From the NCBI GenBank assembly GCA_905188085.1, contig CAJJKN010000002.1:1-64000 (forward strand): a stretch of 64,000 nucleotides of DNA, read 5' to 3'. The stretch is from an uncultured Bacillota bacterium (GTDB taxonomy: Bacteria; Bacillota; Clostridia; Christensenellales; QAND01). Both the position numbers and the translations under genes were made by a program. Of the stretch, positions 52,504 through 60,823 are shown one piece after another (the first letter of the stretch is position 1; each line of letters begins with the position of its first letter). The notes beneath the pieces were generated by a model. That model was not told the origin of the DNA, did no database searches, and saw only the letters and a program-made list of their open reading frames with translations.

Positions 52504-52800
52504 GATACGGGCCCGGCATCTATGCGGAAAATAAGCATAAATACCATTTACAAAAAGCGTTGCCGCGTAATTTGATACATTCTGCCGGCCGGCGTATTTT
52601 TTCTCAATACACGCCGGCGCAACCTTTTCGGCAAAAAGGCAAAGCGGACGAAAACCTTGGCCTAAGAAAACGTTTGTAATGGGCTGCAGGGCTTGTTTTG
52701 ACAATGGGCAAAGGGAGAGTTGCACAAGGTGCTGTCCTTGGTTTATGCGAAAAGCTTATTGCGGAAAGCATTTCGCACGGCAGCGTTAATAGGCAATCAA
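52504..52800. other. Gene-free interval with a long GC-rich hairpin
   Basis: No gene seen. GCCGGCGTATT and AATACACGCCGGC (52588-52618) form an 11-bp imperfect stem with two bulged bases and a short loop. It has no strong T-run and could be a remnant terminator or RNA structure. Confidence 0.4.
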
Positions 52801-52828
52801 AAAGAACCTCTTTACAGAGGTTCTTTTC
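52801..52828 (-). terminator. Terminator after rubrerythrin
   Basis: AAGAACCTC, loop TTTACA, GAGGTTCTT, with a T-run on the minus strand. Confidence 0.9.
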
Positions 52829-52829
52829 A

Positions 52830-53363
52830 TCAATAGTTTTGGGCGTAGAGTTCAAAATACTTTTGCGGGTGCAGACAGGCGGGGCATACCTCCGGCGCGG
52901 TTTTTCCGGTGTGGAGATAGCCGCAGTTGCGGCAGTGCCATTGCTGCTCTTCCGGGCGGCTGAACACCAGACTTTTTTGCAGGTTTTCAATCAGCTTATT
53001 GTAGCGCGTTTCGTGCGCCTGTTCCACCTTGGCCACCTCTTTTAAAAACGTGGCAATCTGCGTAAACCCTTCCTGTTTGGCCACTTCGTGTGCTTTTTTG
53101 TACATGTCTGTCCATTCGTAATGTTCGCCTTCGGCGGCACGCTTTAGGTTTTCCTCAGTGGTGGACAAACCGCCCAGAAAACGAAACAGCATTTTGGCAT
53201 GGGCCAGCTCGTTTGCCGCGGTTTCCTCGAAAATGGCGCCGATTTGTTCATAGCCTTCGCGCCGGGCCGTTTCGCTCCATAACGTATATTTCGTTCGCGC
53301 CTGGCTTTCGCCGGCAAATGCCTGCCAGAGTTGCTTTTCCGTCTGGCTCCCTTTGAGCTCCAT
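52830..53363 (-). CDS. Rubrerythrin
   Basis: Non-haem di-iron peroxidase protecting anaerobes from hydrogen peroxide. 177 residues: a four-helix ferritin-like domain with glutamate/histidine ligands (AGESQART, EETAANELAH and KVEQAHETRY), then a rubredoxin domain with cysteine pairs in CRNCG and CPACL. GGAGGAG precedes the ATG. It lies 21 bp downstream of perR in the same transcript, so it should be induced when PerR is inactivated by peroxide. Confidence 0.97.
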   Translation of the reverse strand: MELKGSQTEKQLWQAFAGESQARTKYTLWSETARREGYEQIGAIFEETAANELAHAKMLFRFLGGLSTTEENLKRAAEGEHYEWTDMYKKAHEVAKQEGFTQIATFLKEVAKVEQAHETRYNKLIENLQKSLVFSRPEEQQWHCRNCGYLHTGKTAPEVCPACLHPQKYFELYAQNY

Positions 53364-53384
53364 AGAAACTCCTCCTCCTGATAG

Positions 53385-53792
53385 TCAGGCCAGAGGTTCC
53401 ATCCCGGCACATTGCGGACAAAGGCCGCTTAAAATCAGCTTATGAGAGGTAACTTTGCAGCCCATTTTGCGCGCAGCCTGATCCACATGATCCATATAGG
53501 GCACGGGCAGATCCACCACGGCGCCGCATTTTTCACAGCAAAGATGATAATGCGGCGCAGGGTTGCTGTCAAAGGCCTCCGGGCCGTCCGTCCTGCCAAC
53601 CTTGGCCAGTTTTCCAAGTTTGCAAAGAATATCTAAATTGCGATAGACGGTGCCCAGGCTGATGTTTGGGTCGTCTTTACGCAATTGTTCAAACACGAAT
53701 TCGGCGGTCGGATGGATGCCGCTGGTCTGTACGGCCTCCAGCACGCGCGTCCGCTGTTTGGAATTTCGGTAATGAGAAACTGAAGTGGACAA
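53385..53792 (-). CDS. perR: PerR-type peroxide repressor (Fur family)
   Basis: 135 residues: winged-helix N-terminal domain (QRTRVLEAVQTSGIHPTAEF, ISLGTVYRNLDILCKLG) and a C-terminal dimer/metal domain. The latter has CEKCGAV and CPQCAG zinc-site cysteines and the PHYHLCC histidines. The Asp and His positions fit PerR rather than Fur, though this is judged by eye. It begins at a TTG with GGGAG eight bases upstream. It is the first gene of the perR-rubrerythrin unit and is probably autoregulated through the palindrome upstream. Confidence 0.92.
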   Translation of the reverse strand: MSTSVSHYRNSKQRTRVLEAVQTSGIHPTAEFVFEQLRKDDPNISLGTVYRNLDILCKLGKLAKVGRTDGPEAFDSNPAPHYHLCCEKCGAVVDLPVPYMDHVDQAARKMGCKVTSHKLILSGLCPQCAGMEPLA

Positions 53793-53815
53793 AGTGAAAA
53801 CTCCCTTTCTTTAAA

Positions 53816-53830
53816 CAGGAATTATTCCTG
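53816..53830 (-). promoter_or_regulatory. Candidate PerR operator
   Basis: CAGGAAT-T-ATTCCTG is a perfect 7-1-7 palindrome, the symmetry of Fur/PerR boxes, although the bases differ from the Bacillus consensus. It begins eight bases after the perR -10 box, over the transcription start. Confidence 0.65.
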
Positions 53831-53838
53831 ATATAAAC

Positions 53839-53867
53839 ACTATACCGAATTTGCGTACTGTTGGCAA
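53839..53867 (-). promoter_or_regulatory. perR-rubrerythrin promoter
   Basis: Minus strand TTGCCA (53867-53862), 17 bases, TATAGT (53844-53839). Confidence 0.8.
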
Positions 53868-53993
53868 GAAATATTTTTTGTTAAAATTGTAAAAAATATC
53901 ACAAGAACCGAAAGGAAACTTTTTACAACTTCGGATTTATGGTATAGTAAGGTCAGAAATTTGCCAAACAAACCAAAGAGGTGTGCAGATAAA

Positions 53994-55733
53994 ATGAGAA
54001 AAAAGACTAAGATCATTTGTACAATCGGACCGGCCAGCGAATCCCCGGCGGTATTGAAAAAATTGGTTAAGGGCGGGGCAAACGTTTTTCGTTTGAACTT
54101 TTCGCACGGCGATCATGCAGAGCATGCAAAACGAATTCAGGATATTCGTGCGCTGAGGGAAGAGATGGATTGCCCGATCGGCATTATGCTGGATACAAAG
54201 GGCCCGGAAATTCGCATTAAAACCTTTGAAAAAACACCGGTGGAGCTGGTGGAAGGTAATCTGTTTACGCTGACCACGCGCGATGTTGTAGGCACGGAAG
54301 AGATCGTTTCCATCACCTATGACGGCCTGCCGGCCGATGTTGCGCCGGGCACGGTCATTTTGATTGACGATGGCCTGGTGGCCATGGAAGTTGTGGAAAT
54401 TAAAGACGGCACGGATATTGTCTGCAAAGTGAAAAACGGCGGACAATTGAGCAACCGCAAAGGCGTAAACGTGCCGGGCGTGGATGTAAAATTGCCCTCC
54501 GTTACGGAAAAGGATATCGACGATATTCTCTTCGGCATTGAACAGGGGATTGATTTTATCGCCGCTTCCTTTATCAGAAAAGCGCAGGACGTTTTGGAAA
54601 TCCGCCAGTTGCTGCAGGAAAACGGCGGCGACGGCATTCAGATCATCAGCAAAATCGAATGCCATCAGGCGATTGTAAACATCGAAGAAATTGCCAAAGC
54701 TTCAGACGCGGTGATGGTGGCGCGCGGCGATCTCGGTGTAGAAGTGCCGCTGCAGCAGGTGCCGATTTTCCAAAAGGAAATCATTCAGCTGTGTAAATCC
54801 ATCGGCCGGCCGGTGATTACCGCTACGCAGATGTTGGACAGCATGATCCGCAACCCACGCCCCACGCGTGCAGAGGTAAACGACGTGGCTTCCTCCGTGT
54901 ATGACGGCTGCGACGCCGTGATGCTTTCCGGCGAAACAGCGGCCGGGAAATATCCGGTAGAAGCGCTTACCACCATGAGCTCGATTTGCCAGCATGTAGA
55001 AAACCATGCGCGGATTTTGCCGTCGTCTACGATGGAAAAATCCGAATATAACATTACGGACGCCGTATCCCATGCGTGCTGCGAGTGTGCAAAGGATGTA
55101 AATGCAAAAGCGATTGTTACCTCCACTTCCAGCGGCTATACGGCAAAGATGATCGCCAAATTCCGCCCGGAATGCCGCATCATCGCCACAACGCCGAACA
55201 AATCCGTCTATCATAAGCTGTCGCTGACGTGGGGTGTTCTGCCGGTGTTATCCAAACAAAGCACCTCTACGGACGAAATGTTGGTTGATGCCGTAAATAC
55301 GGCCAAGCAAACCGGCCTCGTGCATGACGGCGATGTAGTCGTCATTTCCGCCGGCGTTCCGTTGGGCGTAAGCGGCACGACAAATCTGCTGAAAGTTTCC
55401 ATGGTGGGTGATGTGCTGGTGCGTGGCAAGGGCATCGGAAACGGAACGGTGCGTGGCCATGTGTGCGTAGCCAAAACGCTGGAAGATTGCAAGGAAATGA
55501 ACTCCAGAAGCATTCTGATTGTCAAAGAGACGGACGACAGGTATCTGCCGTATATGAAATTGGCGCGCGCCATTGTCTGCGAAGACGCAAATATCAGCGG
55601 CCATACGGCGGCGTTTGCCGTGCAGCAGGGTAAGCCTGCCATCATCGGCGCCATGGGCATTACGGAACTGCTGAAAACGGACGAGTCCGTTTCGCTGGAT
55701 ATCAACCGCGGGCGTGTATTCAAGCGGTCGTAA
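53994..55733 (+). CDS. pyk: Pyruvate kinase with C-terminal PEP-utiliser domain
   Basis: Makes pyruvate and ATP from PEP and ADP. 579 residues, the long Bacillus-type form. The barrel starts KIICTIGPASES and has RLNFSHGDHAEH, MLDTKGPEIR and the ATP/K+ site TATQMLDSMIRNPRPTRAEV. The C-terminal ~100 residues form a PEP-utiliser swivel-like domain with NISGHTAAFAV. AGAGGTG lies 11 bases before the ATG at 53994; upstream codons in the frame are in the promoter. A TATAGT box at 53943-53948 is probably its -10. A terminator follows. Confidence 0.96.
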   Translation: MRKKTKIICTIGPASESPAVLKKLVKGGANVFRLNFSHGDHAEHAKRIQDIRALREEMDCPIGIMLDTKGPEIRIKTFEKTPVELVEGNLFTLTTRDVVGTEEIVSITYDGLPADVAPGTVILIDDGLVAMEVVEIKDGTDIVCKVKNGGQLSNRKGVNVPGVDVKLPSVTEKDIDDILFGIEQGIDFIAASFIRKAQDVLEIRQLLQENGGDGIQIISKIECHQAIVNIEEIAKASDAVMVARGDLGVEVPLQQVPIFQKEIIQLCKSIGRPVITATQMLDSMIRNPRPTRAEVNDVASSVYDGCDAVMLSGETAAGKYPVEALTTMSSICQHVENHARILPSSTMEKSEYNITDAVSHACCECAKDVNAKAIVTSTSSGYTAKMIAKFRPECRIIATTPNKSVYHKLSLTWGVLPVLSKQSTSTDEMLVDAVNTAKQTGLVHDGDVVVISAGVPLGVSGTTNLLKVSMVGDVLVRGKGIGNGTVRGHVCVAKTLEDCKEMNSRSILIVKETDDRYLPYMKLARAIVCEDANISGHTAAFAVQQGKPAIIGAMGITELLKTDESVSLDINRGRVFKRS

Positions 55734-55751
55734 AATAAAAAACAGAGCAAA

Positions 55752-55783
55752 GCAAAAGGGTGAAAGGCCCTTTTGTTTTCTCT
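55752..55783 (+). terminator. Terminator after pyk
   Basis: CAAAAGGG, loop TGAAAGG, CCCTTTTG followed by TTTTC. Confidence 0.85.
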
Positions 55784-55809
55784 AAACAACAAAGAGGGGA
55801 TGGGAGAAA

Positions 55810-56691
55810 ATGAGAATCAAAAAGGCAATCATTCCGGCGGCGGGCCTGGGCACGCGGTTTTTGCCGGCCACAAAGGCGCAGCCCAAAGAGATGCTGCCCA
55901 TTGTGGACAAGCCATCCATTCAATATATCATTGAAGAAGCGGTGGCAGCCGGGATTGAGGATATCTTGATCATCACAGGGCGCAGCAAACGCGCTATTGA
56001 AGATCATTTTGATTATTCTCCGGAATTGGAGCGCGAGCTGGAGAAAAAAGGCAAATTGGATATGTTGGAACAATTGCGAAAGATTTCTGACATGGTAAAC
56101 ATCCAATACATCCGGCAAAAAGAGCCGCGCGGCCTGGGCCATGCGGTCTATTGTGCGCATTCGTTTATCAATAACGAGCCGTTTGCTGTGCTGCTGGGAG
56201 ATGACGTGGCTGTGTGCGAACAGCCGGCTATCGGCCAGCTGATGGATGTATACAACACCTATCATGCTTCGGTGCTGGGCGTATCCACAGTGCCGAAAGA
56301 GCTGGTCAGCAGCTATGGCGTGGTGGCGCCGGATCCGTCGTTTGTCAGCCCGCAGGAAGGGCTGGTGAAGGTGGCGGGCCTGGTGGAAAAGCCGCCCGTG
56401 GAAAAGGCGCCTTCCAGAACCGCGATTTTTGGCCGGTATATCATCACGCCGGCGATTTTTGATATTTTGGCGCATACCAAGCCGGGCGCCGGCGGCGAAA
56501 TTCAGCTGACGGATGCATTGAAAGAACTGATGCAGACTGAAGATGTGTATGCGCTGGATTTCAAAGGGAAACGCTATGACATCGGCTCCAAGATCGGCTT
56601 TTTGAAAGCAACGGTGGATTTTGCGCTGGAAAGAGAAGATTTGAAAGACCAATTTATGCAGTTTTTGAAGGAACGCTGTGGAAAAGCATGA
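55810..56691 (+). CDS. galU: UTP-glucose-1-phosphate uridylyltransferase
   Basis: Makes UDP-glucose for polysaccharide and glycolipid synthesis. 293 residues with the nucleotidyltransferase N-terminus IPAAGLGTRFLPATKAQPKE, metal-site LLGDDV, VEKP and the C-terminal DIGSKIGFLKA. GAGGGG precedes the ATG. It overlaps the next gene by four bases (ATGA), an unusual partner for galU. Confidence 0.97.
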   Translation: MRIKKAIIPAAGLGTRFLPATKAQPKEMLPIVDKPSIQYIIEEAVAAGIEDILIITGRSKRAIEDHFDYSPELERELEKKGKLDMLEQLRKISDMVNIQYIRQKEPRGLGHAVYCAHSFINNEPFAVLLGDDVAVCEQPAIGQLMDVYNTYHASVLGVSTVPKELVSSYGVVAPDPSFVSPQEGLVKVAGLVEKPPVEKAPSRTAIFGRYIITPAIFDILAHTKPGAGGEIQLTDALKELMQTEDVYALDFKGKRYDIGSKIGFLKATVDFALEREDLKDQFMQFLKERCGKA

Positions 56692-57983
56692 AAAAAACAA
56701 TCATCAACCATGTGATATTGCTGCCCATGCAGGGCGAAACGGATGTAATTTACGACGCTTCGCTGCATGTGCAGGGAGATAAGATCGTCTATGCCGGGCC
56801 CAAAGCGCTTGCGCCCGCGGCGCAAGACGGCGATGAAGTGATAAACGGCGGCGGACGCATTGCCATGCCTGGCTTTGTGAATACGCATGCCCATAACGCC
56901 ATGGTGCTTTTCAGGGGCGCGGCGGACGATTTGCCGCTGCAAAGGTGGCTCAATGAAAAGATTTTTCCTATGGAGGATCAATTGGACGACAATGCCGCCT
57001 ATTGGGGAAACCTTCTCGGCATTGCGGAGATGATCCGCTGCGGCACGGCCTGCTACAACGATATGTATTTTTTTACCGAGCAGGAAATTCGCGCCGTAGA
57101 GCAGACCGGGATTCGCAGCGTGTTGACGCGCTCCACCGTCTGCCAGGAACTGGAGCAGGAGACCATCGAGCAAAAATTACAGGTGTATGATGCGCTGATG
57201 GCTTACCAGGGCGCGGCGGATGGGCGGATCCGCGTAACGGTGAGCCCGCATGCGGAATACACATGCAGCGCGGCTTATCTGCGCGCCTGCGGGCAAAAAG
57301 CGCAGCAATTGGGCGTGCCGCTGCATATCCATGTTTCCGAAACGGCGGCCGAGCACGATGCCTGCATTGAAAGGCATGGCAAAACGCCGATGGCGCTGTT
57401 GGAATCTTTGGGCGTGCTGGAGGGCGAAGTGTATGCCGCACACTGCGTGTATACCGGCCAGACGGATCATGAGATCATGAAAGAACATGGCGTGGTGGCG
57501 CTGCATTGCCCGGATTCCAACCTGAAGCTGGCAAGCGGCATTGCCCCGGTTGCGCAGATGATGCAGCGCGGCGTTACAGTCACGCTGGGGACGGACGGCG
57601 CTGCCAGCAATAATAATTTGAATATGATGGAGGAAATGCAGCGCTTTGTATTGCTGCAAAAAGGCATCACACAAGACGCTACCAGCGTTTCGGCCAAGCA
57701 GGCGCTGCACATTGCCACCACGGCAGGCGCCCTGGCCATGCATACCGGGGGCGGCGTGCTCAAAGAAGGCTATAAAGCGGATATTGTGCTGGTGGATACC
57801 CATGTGCCGCATATGCAGCCGATGCACAATGCGATCAACAACCTTGTCTATGCCGCGCAGGGAAGCGATGTATGGATGAATATGGTAGACGGCAAAATCC
57901 TCTACCAAAACGGCGAATACAAAACGCTGGATATTGAAAAGGTGATCGCGGAAACCAACAAAGCCGCCGAAAAATGGATGTAA
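56688..57983 (+). CDS. Amidohydrolase of the S-adenosylhomocysteine / methylthioadenosine deaminase family
   Basis: 431 residues of the TrzN/MtaD-like metal-dependent hydrolase group. Metal ligands are NTHAHNA, LHIHVSETAAEHD, YAAHCVYT and the Asp in LGTDGAASNNN. LPLQRWLNEKIFPME near residue 85 is typical of 5-methylthioadenosine/SAH deaminases. It probably deaminates an adenosine-like substrate; a guanine or chlorohydrolase role is less likely but not excluded. It is coupled to galU by a four-base overlap and followed by a terminator. Confidence 0.88.
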   Translation: MKKTIINHVILLPMQGETDVIYDASLHVQGDKIVYAGPKALAPAAQDGDEVINGGGRIAMPGFVNTHAHNAMVLFRGAADDLPLQRWLNEKIFPMEDQLDDNAAYWGNLLGIAEMIRCGTACYNDMYFFTEQEIRAVEQTGIRSVLTRSTVCQELEQETIEQKLQVYDALMAYQGAADGRIRVTVSPHAEYTCSAAYLRACGQKAQQLGVPLHIHVSETAAEHDACIERHGKTPMALLESLGVLEGEVYAAHCVYTGQTDHEIMKEHGVVALHCPDSNLKLASGIAPVAQMMQRGVTVTLGTDGAASNNNLNMMEEMQRFVLLQKGITQDATSVSAKQALHIATTAGALAMHTGGGVLKEGYKADIVLVDTHVPHMQPMHNAINNLVYAAQGSDVWMNMVDGKILYQNGEYKTLDIEKVIAETNKAAEKWM

Positions 57984-57994
57984 AAAAACAGACA

Positions 57995-58024
57995 GAGAGC
58001 CGCACTATACGCGGCTCTTTTTCA
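57995..58024 (+). terminator. Terminator after the amidohydrolase
   Basis: AGAGCCGC, loop ACTATAC, GCGGCTCTTTTTC. The following 340 bases contain no gene that I recognise. Confidence 0.9.
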
Positions 58025-58401
58025 TTGGGAAAACGAGGGGCAAACGGGCAGGACAGGCCGTTTTGCGGCTTGACGGCATGAATTTGGTCGGCTTATTTTA
58101 AGGCGAAAGCCGAGAAATATACGGTAACCCATTAAAAAACGAAGTTAACAAATGTCCCCCAAAAAAGGCAGCGGGAAATTTCGAAAGAAAAACAGAGAAG
58201 CTTTTCTCCCCCTTAAAAAATCTGTACGGGCATGAAATAGTAAACGGAAAGATGAATGCAATTTACAATTATGGTAGAAACAGAGAATAGAGCAAAGGGC
58301 GGAAAAAACAAATCATTTTGCCTTAAAGGGCTTATTTGTAATCCTCTGTATGGCGGTGTGTTACAATGAACAAGCAAAGCGGGAAAGGCGGAGAAAGTTT
58401 T

Positions 58402-58892
58402 ATGCTGGAGATAAGAAACGCAACAATGGCGGAATTTGAGCCGATTATGAAAATCTACCAAACCGCGCAGGCGTTTATGATTCGCTCCGGGAACCCCACG
58501 CAATGGGGCCATTTTTATCCGACGGAAGCGCTGGTTCAATCCGATATTCGGCAGCATGTCTGCAAGGTCATGTTTGACGAAACCGGGATTCACGGGGTGT
58601 TTGCACTGTTTGAAGGAGAGGACCCCACCTATGCCTGTATAGAAGGCGGCCGCTGGCGAAACAACGCGCCGTATATAGCCATTCACAGGCTGGCCGGCGA
58701 CGGGCAGGTGCACGGCTTGTTTCCGTGCGCTGTAAGGTATTGTAAGGAGATCAGCAAAAATATCAGGGTGGATACCCATGCCGATAATAAGATTATGCAA
58801 AGGTGATTGAAAACAGCGGATTTACCAAATGCGGCATCATTTATATAGATGACGGAATGCTCAGAATTGCCTATCATTGGACTGCGGAGTAA
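58402..58892 (+). pseudogene. GNAT-family acetyltransferase, frameshifted
   Basis: The first frame (ATG 58402, AGGCGGAG upstream) encodes LEIRNATMAEFEPIMKIYQ and a GNAT-like fold up to DTHADNKIMQR, then stops at 58804. The next frame continues the expected end: VIENSGFTKCGIIYIDDG and RIAYHWTAE, ending 58892. One missing A in the CAAAGG run near 58798 explains the break (IMQK-VIENSGF expected). The strands and length match small GNAT proteins. It could be a true pseudogene or a sequencing error. An alternative upstream start is at 58366. Confidence 0.8.
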
Positions 58893-58922
58893 CGCCGATA
58901 TAGACTTTGATGAAAAAGAGAA

Positions 58923-58957
58923 GAGCCTGCCCAAGAGAAAATCCGGGCAGGCTTTTT
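58923..58957 (+). terminator. Terminator after the acetyltransferase
   Basis: AGCCTGCCC, 12-base loop, GGGCAGGCTTTTT. It lies between convergent genes. Confidence 0.8.
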
Positions 58958-58969
58958 ACGATGGGTTGA

Positions 58970-59851
58970 TTATTCGGCCGGCGTGCAGGCCTTTTGGATG
59001 TTGGCGTTATGTTCGGCGTCCTGAATGGGCAGCTCTTCTGCGGTGCTGCCGGTAAAATACAGGCAGAATTGGCCGCCCAAATCGTTGCCCTGCACGGTGG
59101 CTGCGCCGTGGGGCATGCCGCAGAAGGAAGCGGCAAAATAACGATCGCCCACCTGCACGATACAGGCACGCTTTTCATAGCTGGTCACGCCGCCGAAAAT
59201 GCTTGTCAGCTTTTGCCCCTGGGCGGCGTCCGCCGGTTCAAACTCCAGATGGTTGGTGCCGCCGACGCGCACGGCGTTGAAATAAATCTGGCTAGAAAAA
59301 TCGATCAATAGAAATTGTTGCCCATTTTGAATCAGCGGGTTTACATCCGACCAGGCCGTGGTTTCGCCGTATTCTCTGGGGCGCACGGAGGACGGAATCT
59401 TTCCCGGCACGCCCACCGGCACAATCGATGCCCGCTGCGCGCTGGCCGAATACATAGCCTGCAGAGTTTGCTTGCCGATCATGCCGTCCTGCTCCAGGCT
59501 GTGCTTTTGCTGAAAAGCAAGGATGGCCTGTTTGGTCATGCTGACAAAATAGCCGGAGGCTTTATAGCGGAAAAAGCCCAGCGCACGAAGCCGCTCTTGA
59601 ATGGAAGCTACCGTGCTGCCTCTGGAGCCGACCGTCATGGGAAGTTCGTCTGCCCAGGGCGAATGCTCCGGCGTATCGCCGGCGGGCACACCGGCAGGCG
59701 TAGCCGTGGCGGATGCGTCCATCGAAGCGGAGATCACGGGGTTTACCGCGCCTTCGGACTCTGTTTTTGTGCAGCTGCGAAACAGCAAAAAGCCCATAAA
59801 GACAATGAGCGCCGCGATGATACACAACAAGATTTTAATCGCTTTTTGCAT
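58970..59851 (-). CDS. Membrane-anchored peptidoglycan-binding protein with degenerate His-Cys domain
   Basis: 293 residues. An N-terminal membrane anchor (IKILLCIIAALIVFMGFLLF) and a Thr/Ala/Pro linker lead to a PG-binding-1 domain (about 72-135: GSRGSTVASIQERL, DGMIGKQTLQAMY). The last 130 residues match the C-terminal domain of the 31785-33128 protein with identical spacing: CGMPH (His248), QFCLYF (Cys263) and AEHN (His281). Two histidines flanking the cysteine in the other copy are Gln and Tyr here. GGGAGG precedes the ATG. Function unknown; likely cell-wall or spore-coat associated. Confidence 0.8.
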   Translation of the reverse strand: MQKAIKILLCIIAALIVFMGFLLFRSCTKTESEGAVNPVISASMDASATATPAGVPAGDTPEHSPWADELPMTVGSRGSTVASIQERLRALGFFRYKASGYFVSMTKQAILAFQQKHSLEQDGMIGKQTLQAMYSASAQRASIVPVGVPGKIPSSVRPREYGETTAWSDVNPLIQNGQQFLLIDFSSQIYFNAVRVGGTNHLEFEPADAAQGQKLTSIFGGVTSYEKRACIVQVGDRYFAASFCGMPHGAATVQGNDLGGQFCLYFTGSTAEELPIQDAEHNANIQKACTPAE

Positions 59852-59874
59852 GAATACCTCCCAAATATAAACCC

Positions 59875-59903
59875 ATTATACCATTTGAAAAACCGCGGGG
59901 CAA
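59875..59903 (-). promoter_or_regulatory. Promoter of the 58970 gene
   Basis: Minus strand TTGCCC (59903-59898), 17 bases, TATAAT (59880-59875). It faces a plus-strand TATACT box at 59932-59937 for the small zinc-finger gene. Confidence 0.7.
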
Positions 59904-59962
59904 ATTTTGGCTGTCCAAAGGGAAAAACCGTGTTATACTGGCTTTGGGATGGAGGGAAAAGT

Positions 59963-60154
59963 ATGATTTGCAATTGCCCGATTTGCGGGACTTTAATGAA
60001 CCATAAAGAACAGGGGATTGAAAGCAAATGTATTTGCCCGGCCTGCCGGCACACCTGTGATATCTGCCTTGGCAGCGGCAAGATGATGCAAAAGGGCGGC
60101 GCAGTGCCGATGGATATCTGGCTAAAATATGAAGCCGGGGAGGATACGAAATAA
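59963..60154 (+). CDS. Small zinc-ribbon-like protein
   Basis: 63 residues with eight cysteines in CNCPICG, CICPACRHTCDICLGSG, resembling treble-clef or DnaJ-type CxxCxGxG zinc knuckles. GGAGGG lies six bases before the ATG, and an extended -10 (TGTTATACT) is just upstream. It is flanked by a divergent gene and a terminator, so it is a single-gene unit. No function is known to me; a rubredoxin-like or RNA-binding metal site is possible. Confidence 0.7.
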   Translation: MICNCPICGTLMNHKEQGIESKCICPACRHTCDICLGSGKMMQKGGAVPMDIWLKYEAGEDTK

Positions 60155-60180
60155 AAAAAGCGGCGTAGAGCCGCTTTTTT
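60153..60180 (+). terminator. Bidirectional terminator between the zinc-ribbon and coat genes
   Basis: AAAAGCGGC, loop GTAGA, GCCGCTTTT, with T-runs on both strands. Confidence 0.9.
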
Positions 60181-60460
60181 ACTGAGCTTGCAGGCTGGTT
60201 TTAAGCTGTTCGGCTTTTTCCTTAGCCTGTGTGATGTCTTCCTGTTTGGCCTGTTTTACGGGATACCAGCCCTGTTTGTGCATGCAATCAAAAATGGCAT
60301 ATTGGTCTTCGGCCGCTTCCACAAACAGATCCTGAAGCATTGTGCGAAGCTGCGGGCAGGTGGTTTCGGCAATAAGTGTGGAATAGGCGCTCATCCGCTG
60401 TTTGGCGGTGATGAGCAGGTCGTTTAGCATGGCTTTGTCGTCCAGTTTTGTATGTTCCAT
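60179..60460 (-). CDS. CotF-like spore coat protein
   Basis: 93 residues of the CotF/coat family: LDDKAMLNDLLITAKQRMSAYS followed by ETTCPQLRTMLQDLF, and YAIFDCMHKQGWYPVK. These are ferritin-like helical bundles in clostridial and bacillar spore coats. GGAGGG precedes the ATG. It is the second gene of a two-gene coat unit and supports sporulation ability. Confidence 0.88.
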   Translation of the reverse strand: MEHTKLDDKAMLNDLLITAKQRMSAYSTLIAETTCPQLRTMLQDLFVEAAEDQYAIFDCMHKQGWYPVKQAKQEDITQAKEKAEQLKTSLQAQ

Positions 60461-60470
60461 GGGGCCCTCC

Positions 60471-60695
60471 TTATCGTTGGCTTTCGATGTATTCGTCCAG
60501 GTTGGTAAAGTTTTGCTTGTGGTGCTGGCATACGCGGTCTAACAGCTGTTTTATTTCGCTGCTGAGCACCTGCTGGCTGTACACCTTGGTTTTCTGATAG
60601 CCGACCGCTTCATGGTTCATCAAATCCATCACATTGGTCAGGTCTCTGGCAATCACTTCCGGATTGCTCTGTGTTTGGTTGTTGTTTTGCGGCAT
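60471..60695 (-). CDS. Small CotF-related spore coat protein
   Basis: 74 residues: Asn/Gln-rich N-terminus, then helices (ARDLTNVMDLMNHEAVGYQK and KQLLDRVCQHHKQNF) resembling half of the CotF bundle. AGGAGG lies eight bases upstream of the ATG. It sits ten bases upstream of the CotF-like gene, so the two are probably coexpressed late in sporulation. The assignment rests on context and helical pattern. Confidence 0.75.
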   Translation of the reverse strand: MPQNNNQTQSNPEVIARDLTNVMDLMNHEAVGYQKTKVYSQQVLSSEIKQLLDRVCQHHKQNFTNLDEYIESQR

Positions 60696-60765
60696 AAAAA
60701 CAAACCTCCTTTTAGATTTTTGCTGTTAGTATCTGCGAAATCTTTGCTTCTATACCGAGGGCACC

Positions 60766-60794
60766 TTGGTTTTTTTGCGATTATGCGGTATGAT
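60766..60794 (+). promoter_or_regulatory. recX-birA promoter
   Basis: TTGGTT (60766-60771), 17 bases, TATGAT (60789-60794). Confidence 0.65.
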
Positions 60795-60823
60795 GTAAAC
60801 AAAATTGAATATTGAGGATAACG

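Noticed and set aside
60696..60760. Sigma-E or sigma-K promoter before the coat genes
   Set aside because: CAGATACT with an upstream ATA is only a partial match, too weak to list even though sporulation control is expected.
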